A stretch of DNA of 5,042 bases, taken from assembly GCA_025462985.1 (NCBI GenBank), contig JAOAPP010000068.1, forward strand, positions 1-5,042. The letters are read 5' to 3'. Below are positions 1-5,042 of the stretch, piece by piece. This DNA is from Bryobacterales bacterium (GTDB lineage: Bacteria > Acidobacteriota > Terriglobia > Bryobacterales > Bryobacteraceae). Below the pieces are notes generated by a model. It was not told where the DNA came from and did not search any database. It saw only the letters and a program-made list of their open reading frames with translations. Every line of letters begins with the position of its first letter. Positions within the stretch are counted from its first letter, which is position 1. A program made the translations under genes and the position numbers.

Positions 1-509
1 TGCTCGTCGGCCCTGGGCTCCAATCCCAGCAGCTCTGTCACACGAAGGAAGAGGTCGCCCACTGAATCCGGAACGTAGAGCTCGCGGACAGATGTCAGGT
101 GCCTGCCGTGCCCCCGAAACAGCACACCCGAACGGAAGTCGCCCGCCCGGTCAACACTCAGCACAGATGCGTTCTCAAAGGGCGATGCGTAATAAGCCGA
201 AGCGGCGTGTGCCTGGTGGTGTTCGACTACGATAATCTCGCTCTTCGGAAAGCGCGCACGCAATTGCAGATGCGCCGTGCTCTCTGCCCCGGTCGCGAAA
301 GGTCTGGCAACCGCGATGCAATCGATGTCGTTCACACAGATGCCGGCAACCTGCATGGCGAGCGACAGCGCCTCTTCGGGAAATGCCCCCGGCCTGTCCT
401 GCCGTGACACTTTCGATTGCTCGATTGCGGCAGCGATGTGTCCGCCTGTCAAAACACAACAGGACGGATCGCTCAACAGGCCGCCCAGTCCCACTATGGT
501 TTCCGGCAT
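1..509 (-). CDS. NodU/CmcH-family carbamoyltransferase, N-terminal part (cut by window edge)
   Basis: An open frame from ATG at 509 runs without a stop to the left edge, giving 169 complete codons. The start fits the family: residues 5-32 (VGLGG...AAAIEQ) align by eye with the usual opening 'ILGIS..HD.SA.L..DG.I..AIEEER'. Residues 96-107 (EHHQAHAASAYY) carry the HHxxHAASA signature of the Carbam_trans_N (Kae1/TobZ-like) domain. H97 and H101 form an HxxxH pair, and D120 lies in VDRAGD where most members have a D-G-x-G-D/E motif; in TobZ-like enzymes such residues bind metal and carbamoyl-adenylate. Residues 150-163 (VGDLFLRVTELLGL) match the following conserved block. The family makes carbamoyl-AMP from carbamoyl phosphate and ATP and transfers the carbamoyl group to a hydroxyl of a small molecule, as in Nod factor, tobramycin or cephamycin; the acceptor here cannot be inferred. 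The ATG lies 2 nt after the gltX stop, so co-translation is likely. The C-terminal catalytic domain is outside the window. Confidence 0.85.
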   Translation of the reverse strand, partial: MPETIVGLGGLLSDPSCCVLTGGHIAAAIEQSKVSRQDRPGAFPEEALSLAMQVAGICVNDIDCIAVARPFATGAESTAHLQLRARFPKSEIIVVEHHQAHAASAYYASPFENASVLSVDRAGDFRSGVLFRGHGRHLTSVRELYVPDSVGDLFLRVTELLGLEPRADE

Positions 510-511
510 GG

Positions 512-1933
512 CTAGACTTTGCGCAGCCTCTGAATGACACGTTCACGGCCGATACAGGTGAACACTGCAAACGCGCTTGGCCCGACTGTCTGGCCCGTGA
601 GTGCCGCGCGGCTCGCGTTTATCAGCAGCCCGGCTTTGACTCCCGATTCCTCGGCCAGTTTGCGCAGATCGGCCTCTACGCTGGACTCCGTAAACTCCGG
701 GTTGGCTTCGATCCGGTCTGCGAGTTTACGCAACAGTTCTCTGGCGCCCGGCGCATTGAGCTTTTCCAGCGCTTGCGGCTCAATCGGATAGTCATCGGAA
801 AAGTAAGCTCGCCCCTTGCTCGAAAAATCGAGCAGCGTGGAAAATCGTGAGCGGATCGTATCCACGACGTGGTTGAAGAATGCGTCGTCCCCATACGGAG
901 TTAAGCCGTGTGCTTCGAGCGTTTGTCGGACCAGCGGAGCCAGAGCTCCGACCGGAATCGTACGCAGATGCTGCGAGTTCAGCCACAGCGCCTTCGGGTC
1001 GATGGGGTCCTCCTCGCTGAAATTCACCACCGCGTTGCTGCGGTTCACTCCCTCGAAACTGAAGCAGGCCGTGAGTTCGTACAAGCTCATCTGCTCGCGA
1101 TTGTCTTTAGGCGACCAGCCAAGCAGGCAGAGAAAATTGATATAGCCGAGCGCCAGAAAGCCATGATCCCGATAGGTCGTCACGCTAACGACCGGTCCAT
1201 GACGTCGCTTGGACAGTTTCGATCCGTCCGGACCGATAAGCAGAGGCAGGTGCGCGAACTGCGGAAGCGATCTTTCAGCCGCGGCCTGAAATATCAGTAC
1301 GTGCTTGAAAGTGTTTGACAGGTGGTCCTGGCCCCGCACGATATGGGTGATCCGCAGATCGATATCATCCGCGCAGGAGGCGAGATGATATGTTGGCATG
1401 CCATTACTGCGCAGAAGAGCAAAGTCTTCGATGTCCGCAGTCAGCTTCGACTGAGGCCCATACACCTGATCGTGGAACTCCACTTCGTAGGGGGCGTCGC
1501 GCTCTACCCGAAATCGAATGACAAACGGCTCTCCGGCAGCGGCGCGGGCATCGCTTTGTTCCTTGCTCAAGGAGCGCATCTCTGGATTGCAAAGCCACTG
1601 CGCCTCGCTATGAGGCCTGTCGTCCAGATCTGATGCGGGAGTAAAGTCCCGGTACGCCAGCCCGCGTTCCAGCAGATCGTACGCCACTTTCCTGTGCAGG
1701 TCGAGTCGGTCCGACTGCCGGTAGAACTCATCCCATCCAAGACCAAGCCAGTTCAAGCCTTCGTAGATGGAATTGAGCGACGCTTCGGAGTTTCGGTCGA
1801 GGTCGGTGTCGTCGATTCGAAGCACCATGGTTCCCTGATGCTTCCTCACGAACAGCCAGTTGAAGATGAAAGTCCGCGCGCTGCCGATATGGAGATAGCC
1901 CGTCGGCGAGGGCGCAAAGCGTACTCGAATCAT
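512..1933 (-). CDS. gltX: Glutamyl-tRNA synthetase (class Ia, GltX)
   Basis: Charges tRNA-Glu with glutamate using ATP in the cytoplasm. The 473 residues are normal for bacterial GluRS. The Rossmann catalytic domain starts with FAPSPTGYLHIGSART (HIGH-type motif H15-S18). The ATP-loop KMSKS-type motif is KLSKR at 239-243. The block VRGQDHLSNT at 199-208 is typical of GluRS. R5, A7 and S9, which in Thermus GluRS bind glutamate, are present; the Glu41 position is Asp (LRIDDTD). The region around 95-125 lacks the Cys/His set of zinc-containing GluRS, so this is a zinc-free type. The helical anticodon-binding domain covers about residues 320-473 and ends in a typical GluRS tail (AFAVFTCIGRERVIQRL). 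ATG at 1933 puts the catalytic motif at the usual distance from the N-terminus; upstream is only a weak GGAA, 5 nt away. It begins 23 nt after rsmA and ends 2 nt before the carbamoyltransferase. Whether it also charges tRNA-Gln (non-discriminating) cannot be seen. Confidence 0.97.
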   Translation of the reverse strand: MIRVRFAPSPTGYLHIGSARTFIFNWLFVRKHQGTMVLRIDDTDLDRNSEASLNSIYEGLNWLGLGWDEFYRQSDRLDLHRKVAYDLLERGLAYRDFTPASDLDDRPHSEAQWLCNPEMRSLSKEQSDARAAAGEPFVIRFRVERDAPYEVEFHDQVYGPQSKLTADIEDFALLRSNGMPTYHLASCADDIDLRITHIVRGQDHLSNTFKHVLIFQAAAERSLPQFAHLPLLIGPDGSKLSKRRHGPVVSVTTYRDHGFLALGYINFLCLLGWSPKDNREQMSLYELTACFSFEGVNRSNAVVNFSEEDPIDPKALWLNSQHLRTIPVGALAPLVRQTLEAHGLTPYGDDAFFNHVVDTIRSRFSTLLDFSSKGRAYFSDDYPIEPQALEKLNAPGARELLRKLADRIEANPEFTESSVEADLRKLAEESGVKAGLLINASRAALTGQTVGPSAFAVFTCIGRERVIQRLRKV

Positions 1934-1956
1934 GAAGTTCCAGTTTACGAAAAGAG

Positions 1957-2712
1957 CTAGTCTAAACTCGCCCGCTGAGCCAGCCGCCGCTCGAGGTCAA
2001 TAAACTGTTCAATGGATAATTGCTCCGCGCGCAATCCGGCTTCCGGAAGTTTGTCGGCGGCATCTCCGTAAAATGGCCGGAGGTTGTTTCGAAGCGTTTT
2101 CCGTTTTTGTGCGAAGCTCCGGCCCACCAGCGTGAGCAGGGCAGGGAGATTGGCGGGAGCCGCCCGTTTCCTGGCAAACTTCACGGCGGCGGAGTCGACC
2201 TTCGGTGGTGGCGAAAAGGCTCCTCGCGCCACCTTGCACACCAACGATACTTCGCATATCAATTGCACCGCGACGGAAAGGTAGCCGTAATCACGTGAGT
2301 TTGGCCCGGAGAGAACCCGCTGCGCCACTTCCCATTGCATGAGAAAGACCGCGGTCTGAAAGCGCTCGTCGAGCGCCAAAAATTTCTCAATAATGGGCGA
2401 AGTGATGTAGTACGGAAGATTTCCGGTGATGGTAGCAGGACCCCACTGGGCGAGATCGGTTTCGAGCACGTCGCCATGCTGTACATGAAACCGGGAATCT
2501 TCCGCAAATTCGCGTTTCAGACGATGGACGAGCGATGCATCAAGCTCGACGGCATGCAGTTCGTCAGTGTGTGGAAGCAGGTGGCGGGTGAGGGCACCGC
2601 GCCCGGGCCCGATCTCGACGACGCGAGGAACGTGGGCGCCGCAAGCAGTCGCCGCGAGGCGCTCGAGGATAGGCTCCTCGACAAGAAAATGCTGGCCCAG
2701 CTTTCGGGGCAA
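1957..2712 (-). CDS. rsmA: 16S rRNA (adenine1518-N6/adenine1519-N6)-dimethyltransferase RsmA (KsgA)
   Basis: Dimethylates two adjacent adenines in the helix-45 loop of 16S rRNA using S-adenosylmethionine, late in 30S assembly. At 251 residues it is slightly shorter than E. coli RsmA (273). Motifs appear in order: GQHFL at 6-10; SAM-binding motif I VEIGPGRGAL at 32-41; acidic E56 (AVELD) for the ribose; D81 (HGD); catalytic NLPYYITSPI at 98-107 (family NLPY); FSPPPKVDS at 166-174; and the C-terminal QKRKTLRNNL at 202-211. The start is TTG at 2712: the frame is closed by TAG at 2730-2728 and the codons between offer no ATG, GTG or other TTG, so TTG is the only start upstream of GQHFL. It lies 1 nt after the anti-sigma TAA and has no Shine-Dalgarno, which points to translation by reinitiation. 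Placing rsmA in an ECF sigma operon is unusual and links ribosome maturation to that promoter by position. Confidence 0.97.
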   Translation of the reverse strand: MPRKLGQHFLVEEPILERLAATACGAHVPRVVEIGPGRGALTRHLLPHTDELHAVELDASLVHRLKREFAEDSRFHVQHGDVLETDLAQWGPATITGNLPYYITSPIIEKFLALDERFQTAVFLMQWEVAQRVLSGPNSRDYGYLSVAVQLICEVSLVCKVARGAFSPPPKVDSAAVKFARKRAAPANLPALLTLVGRSFAQKRKTLRNNLRPFYGDAADKLPEAGLRAEQLSIEQFIDLERRLAQRASLD

Positions 2713-2713
2713 G

Positions 2714-3406
2714 TTACTGGCGGAAGACTAGCGGTGTCAGTTTGATACTGATATCGCCGGTCACCGGGTGAGCAAGCGCGAGAACGCTCGGAAACTGCGG
2801 AAGTGCGATGTTCCTGTAGCTCAGTCGACCCGGATCGCCGCTGAAGGAAGCCACTCCGTCGTGCACGAAGTAATCCTGGATGTGACCCTTGCCGTCCAGG
2901 CTGATATTCAATGTGATATCTGAATTGACGCTGATCGGTACCAGGTTTGCGCCCTCCTGCTCCGCATACATCAGGGGAACCTCGTATGTGACGCCGTGCT
3001 TGGTCGTCGTGATCGTTAAGGCGAGCGAGGCAAAAAGCAGCACACTCGAAAGCAATCCTCCGGTGGCCGGAATCGTCAGTGGACGCATCAGTTCGTCCAT
3101 CCTGAACTTCCACTTCTGCCATAACAGGAGCAGCCGGGAACCGCGCGTTTGCGCCAATGCCTGCTTTTCTCGTGAAGCGATGATGCGCAGTTTCGTTGTG
3201 AGACCGGAGGACGGCGGAGGCGTAGGCAGACTCTGCAAATTAGATCGCAAACAGCGAATCTCGTGGATGTAAGTGGCGCACCCGTCGCACTCACGCAGGT
3301 GCGCCGTAATGCGGGACTGCTCGCGGTCGCGCAGCCTCCCGTCAACATAAGCGGTGCTCTGGCGCTTAGTGCTCAAGCAAGTCATGTGCCTTCCATCTTT
3401 TGTCAC
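2714..3406 (-). CDS. Membrane-bound ZAS anti-sigma factor (zf-HC2 type)
   Basis: Predicted to hold the upstream-encoded ECF sigma factor inactive at the membrane. The cytoplasmic N-terminus carries the zinc-binding anti-sigma motif H36-x3-C40-x2-C43, with C10 as likely fourth ligand and an extra C52. A proline-rich linker (61-66) and a basic stretch (91-102) precede one transmembrane segment at about 112-134 (GGLLSSVLLFASLALTI). The remaining 95 residues should lie outside the cytoplasm and form a beta-rich domain (for example DITLNISLDGKGHIQDYF at 169-186) that I do not recognise; it may be the sensor. The start is uncertain. GTG at 3406 overlaps the sigma stop by 4 nt (GTGA) and is used here. 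ATG at 3385 (residue 8) is preceded by GGAAGG 3 nt away and gives the common 'MTC...AYVDG' opening. Sigma/anti-sigma adjacency supports a cognate pair. Confidence 0.9.
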   Translation of the reverse strand: MTKDGRHMTCLSTKRQSTAYVDGRLRDREQSRITAHLRECDGCATYIHEIRCLRSNLQSLPTPPPSSGLTTKLRIIASREKQALAQTRGSRLLLLWQKWKFRMDELMRPLTIPATGGLLSSVLLFASLALTITTTKHGVTYEVPLMYAEQEGANLVPISVNSDITLNISLDGKGHIQDYFVHDGVASFSGDPGRLSYRNIALPQFPSVLALAHPVTGDISIKLTPLVFRQ

Positions 3407-4065
3407 GTATAAGCCTGGGCAAAGCCCGGATCGACTCGTTGTGTGAGTTCGCGGCGTAAAGCTTCCCGTCCGCGAAGAATTCTGGATTTTACGGTGCCGA
3501 GCGACAATTGCAGGATCTCGGCGATCTCCTCATAGCTCAGGTTTTCGATGTCCCGGAGAACAACTGCGGTCCGGAACGCCGGATTGATTTTCGTGAGCGC
3601 CTGTTCGATCAGGCTCCTCGTCTCGCTATCCAGCGCCTGGTCGTAGGGCGACCTGCCTGGGTCTGTCGCCAGTTCCACAATGTGCGTTTGATCTTCGCGC
3701 TCGCTCTCCAGCGGCACCTCGCAGCGGCAATGCCGGGAGAACCACCGCCGGTGATTGTGAGCTTCGTTCACGGCAATCCGGTAAATCCACGTTCGCAGGC
3801 TGCTTTGTTCTCGAAACGCGCTGACGCTTCGGAACACTTTCAGGAACACATCTTGCACCACATCCGACGCGTCGCTTGGATTCCCAAGGAGGCGATAGAC
3901 GACGTTATAAACAGGCTGGTGAAACCGCTGGATGAGTTCCTCATAGGCTTCATCGATGCCCGCTCGCAGACCGCGCAAAATTCTGGAATCCTCTTCGGAG
4001 ATCCCCGGTGGAGAGCCAGCCAGGATGGATAGCGAACTCGTATTTCCCATTGTCGGCCGACCCAT
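3403..4065 (-). CDS. ECF RNA polymerase sigma factor (RpoE/sigma-70 group 4)
   Basis: The 220 residues have the two-domain ECF layout. Region 2 covers about 40-108 and contains the core-binding and -10 recognition signature (DASDVVQDVFLKVFRS at 65-80, then SSLRTWIYRIAVNEAHNHRR). Region 4 covers about 153-206, with the helix-turn-helix LSYEEIAEILQLSLGTVKSRILRGREALRR that reads the -35 element. The linker carries C113-x-C115. ATG at 4065 is used because TAA at 4080-4078 closes the frame upstream; ATG at 4050 (residue 6) is an alternative. Neither has a good Shine-Dalgarno. The first ATG lies 1 nt after a 13-codon leader frame, so reinitiation is plausible. A sigma-E-like promoter upstream suggests autoregulation. 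The cognate anti-sigma factor follows immediately. The exact ECF group cannot be assigned by eye. Confidence 0.96.
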   Translation of the reverse strand: MGRPTMGNTSSLSILAGSPPGISEEDSRILRGLRAGIDEAYEELIQRFHQPVYNVVYRLLGNPSDASDVVQDVFLKVFRSVSAFREQSSLRTWIYRIAVNEAHNHRRWFSRHCRCEVPLESEREDQTHIVELATDPGRSPYDQALDSETRSLIEQALTKINPAFRTAVVLRDIENLSYEEIAEILQLSLGTVKSRILRGREALRRELTQRVDPGFAQAYT

Positions 4066-4066
4066 T

Positions 4067-4108
4067 TTATCGAAATTTTACTACAGCAAGCCGGCTGTGA
4101 GCCGGCAT
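4067..4108 (-). CDS. Putative 13-residue leader peptide upstream of the sigma gene
   Basis: The frame ATG...TAA encodes MPAHSRLAVVKFR. It has the best ribosome-binding site in the window: GGAGG at 4118-4114, 5 nt before the ATG. Its stop lies 1 nt before the sigma ATG, which lacks a Shine-Dalgarno of its own, so ribosomes ending here could restart on the sigma gene. The peptide shows no run of one amino acid that would suggest a classical attenuator. I infer a coupling leader. A short frame of this size could also arise by chance, and the strong Shine-Dalgarno is the main argument against that. Confidence 0.45.
   Translation of the reverse strand: MPAHSRLAVVKFR
4090..4106 (-). other. GC-rich stem-loop at the start of the leader frame
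   Basis: GCCGGC, 5-nt loop, GCCGGC form a perfect 6-bp all-GC hairpin. On the minus strand the 5' arm begins at the G of the leader ATG, so the folded RNA would hold part of its start region. There is no T-run after it (TTGCTGTAGT follows), so it is not a standard intrinsic terminator for bshA. It could modulate leader translation or act as a weak pause or processing site. Confidence 0.4.
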
Positions 4109-4113
4109 TAGGA

Positions 4114-4118
4114 CCTCC
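4114..4118 (-). promoter_or_regulatory. Strong Shine-Dalgarno (GGAGG) serving the leader frame
   Basis: GGAGG lies 5 nt upstream of the leader ATG at 4108 but 48 nt upstream of the sigma ATG, too far to serve sigma directly. It decides the case for the leader frame. If the promoter at 4125-4153 is used, transcription would begin at or next to this site (about 4119-4117), so mRNA from that promoter might carry it at the extreme 5' end or lose part of it, while read-through RNA from bshA would keep it whole. Confidence 0.5.
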
Positions 4119-4124
4119 AAAACA

Positions 4125-4153
4125 TTAGAAACCGGCGAGATAGAAGAAGTTCC
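4125..4153 (-). promoter_or_regulatory. Sigma-E/ECF-type promoter upstream of the sigma operon
   Basis: On the minus strand GGAACTT (4153-4147) and TCTAA (4129-4125) are separated by 17 nt. This matches the E. coli sigma-E consensus (GGAACTT, about 16 nt, TCTRA) in both elements. It begins 1 nt after the bshA TGA and ends 59 nt before the sigma ATG, as expected for an autoregulated ECF operon. The match is to a proteobacterial consensus; the preference of this particular sigma factor is not known. Confidence 0.6.
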
Positions 4154-4154
4154 C

Positions 4155-5042
4155 TCAACTTTGGCCAACGATATGGGAGACGGCCGTTGAGTCGCAAACC
4201 TTCCGGTAATACGCCTCGTACTGCGGAATGATCAGATTGGTGCAGAAACGCGCTTCGGCGGTCTTGCGAGCCGCCTCAGCCATGCTGGAATGCAACTGGT
4301 CGTCGGTGAGAAGGGCGATTAGCCGCTCCGCCTGCTTTTTGGTGTCGCCTACCGGCTCCATGAAGCCGTCCACCCCGTGAGTGATCAGGTCCGGTACACC
4401 CCCAGTTCGCGTCGCGACGGGCGGGACACCGCACGCCATCCCCTCCAGGGCGGCCAGCCCGAATGCCTCCGTCTCACTGGGAAGGTGAAGCGCGTACATC
4501 TGTGGAATGAGTCGCTCCATGTGATCCTGCTTACCTAAGAACCGGACGTGCTTGTCTACGGCCAACTCGCGCGCCAGCCGCTCTGCCGAGCCCCGGTCCG
4601 GACCATCTCCCGCCATGACCAGTTCCGCATCTACCTCCTTCCTGACTGCGGCGAAGGCCTGGATGCAATCGAGCACGCGTTTCACCGGACGGAAGTTCGA
4701 GATGTGCAGAATGCGCTTCCGCCCGGTTCGCTGCGCCTCGGGATCTGGCTTGTACAACGAACAGTTAACGAAGTTGTGGATCACCTCGATGGGATTGGAC
4801 ACTCCAAAGAACTCCACTGTTTGCTTCCGCATGTACTCGCTGATGGTGGTGATACCGTCCGAGCGCTCAATCGAGAACTTCGTGATGGGGAAGTAGGACC
4901 GATCCGTGCCCACCAGGGTGATGTCGGTGCCGTGCAGCGTCGTGATGAAGGGCAGCCTGCGGCTGGTGGTCATCTGCTGGGCGAGCAGCGCCGAGATGGA
5001 GTGCGGAATGGCGTAATGCACGTGCAGCAGGTCCAAATCCTG
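4155..5042 (-). CDS. bshA: BshA, N-acetyl-alpha-D-glucosaminyl L-malate synthase (bacillithiol synthesis), C-terminal part
   Basis: BshA is a GT4-family retaining glycosyltransferase that joins UDP-GlcNAc and L-malate in the first step of bacillithiol synthesis, in the cytoplasm. The visible 295 codons read in from the right edge (first codon CAG at 5042-5040) and end at TGA 4157-4155. A TTG at 5036 could be taken for a start, but family alignment shows it is internal: the segment QDLDLLHVHYAIPHS matches the middle of the Bacillus protein, so roughly 85-95 N-terminal residues lie outside. Family-specific blocks, numbered from that CAG, are LHVHYAIPH (5-13), TTLHGTDITLVG (34-45, acceptor side), SNFRPVKRV (115-123; R118 and K121 fit the donor-phosphate contacts), GDGP (145-148), and the GT4 E-x7-E pair E192/E200 in EAFGLAALEGMACGVP. 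The block HGTDIT together with FSIERSDG separates BshA from generic GT4 enzymes. No terminator follows; the sigma-operon promoter starts 1 nt after the stop. Confidence 0.93.
   Translation of the reverse strand, partial: QDLDLLHVHYAIPHSISALLAQQMTTSRRLPFITTLHGTDITLVGTDRSYFPITKFSIERSDGITTISEYMRKQTVEFFGVSNPIEVIHNFVNCSLYKPDPEAQRTGRKRILHISNFRPVKRVLDCIQAFAAVRKEVDAELVMAGDGPDRGSAERLARELAVDKHVRFLGKQDHMERLIPQMYALHLPSETEAFGLAALEGMACGVPPVATRTGGVPDLITHGVDGFMEPVGDTKKQAERLIALLTDDQLHSSMAEAARKTAEARFCTNLIIPQYEAYYRKVCDSTAVSHIVGQS

Noticed and set aside
383..850. 155-codon plus-strand frame across the gltX/carbamoyltransferase junction
   Set aside because: It overlaps two well-supported minus-strand genes and its sequence looks like an antisense translation with no domain signature.
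937..951. Inverted repeat (GGAGC/GCTCC) inside gltX
   Set aside because: It is a short repeat within a coding region with no T-run and no sign of function; expected by chance.
1935..1941. GGAACTT on the minus strand just before gltX, a possible second ECF -35 element
   Set aside because: No TCTAA-like -10 element lies about 16-17 nt downstream, and that position would fall inside gltX; the GGAA more likely serves as a weak ribosome-binding site.
2517..3122. 201-codon minus-strand frame spanning the anti-sigma/rsmA junction
   Set aside because: It is an alternative frame of two convincing genes and shows no motif; it does not explain the TTG start of rsmA.
3508..4032. 174-codon open frame on the plus strand, antisense to the sigma gene
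   Set aside because: It lies wholly inside a gene with clear sigma-2 and sigma-4 domains, has no recognisable motifs, and long antisense frames are common in GC-rich coding DNA.
4090..4106. Hairpin as an intrinsic terminator of bshA
   Set aside because: The stem is GC-rich but no run of T follows on the minus strand, and it overlaps the leader start region.
5034..5036. TTG at 5036 as the start of bshA
   Set aside because: Alignment to the known family shows about 90 residues are missing upstream, and the frame is open to the window edge; the codon is internal.

Overview
The window is a gene-dense stretch in which every gene reads leftwards (minus strand). In transcription order it holds: the 3' part of bshA (bacillithiol glycosyltransferase), an 89-nt regulatory gap, an ECF sigma factor, its zinc-finger (ZAS) anti-sigma factor, rsmA (16S rRNA dimethyladenosine transferase), gltX (glutamyl-tRNA synthetase), and the 5' part of a NodU/CmcH-type carbamoyltransferase that runs off the left edge. 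Both edge genes are cut by the window, not by mutation. GC content is moderately high. A BshA-type thiol pathway combined with a membrane-bound anti-sigma factor and moderately high GC suggests Acidobacteriota (Solibacter/Bryobacter-like). This is an inference from gene content, not a marker-based placement.

Packing is very tight. The sigma and anti-sigma genes overlap by 4 nt or are separated by 17 nt, depending on the start chosen. The anti-sigma stop and the rsmA start are 1 nt apart, rsmA and gltX are 23 nt apart, and gltX and the carbamoyltransferase are 2 nt apart. From the sigma factor leftwards this looks like one transcription unit in which translational coupling matters; rsmA has only a TTG start and no Shine-Dalgarno sequence.

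The gap between bshA and the sigma gene (4066-4154) is the most interesting part. On the minus strand it carries a match to a sigma-E/ECF-type promoter (GGAACTT, 17 nt, TCTAA) that begins 1 nt after the bshA stop codon. It is followed by a strong Shine-Dalgarno (GGAGG), a 13-codon reading frame, and then the sigma ATG 1 nt after that frame's stop. A GC-rich hairpin covers the start of the small frame. This suggests an autoregulated sigma gene whose translation passes through a leader peptide.

The anti-sigma zinc ligands (C10, H36, C40, C43) have the same spacing as those I recall for Streptomyces RsrA, which controls the sigma-R thiol-stress response and mycothiol genes. With the bacillithiol gene bshA immediately upstream, a parallel thiol-redox circuit is a reasonable hypothesis, although this anti-sigma factor, unlike RsrA, has a transmembrane segment. 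Because rsmA, gltX and the carbamoyltransferase lie downstream in the same direction, read-through could place translation genes partly under ECF control. I saw no RNA genes, mobile elements or CRISPR arrays, and no convincing intrinsic terminators.
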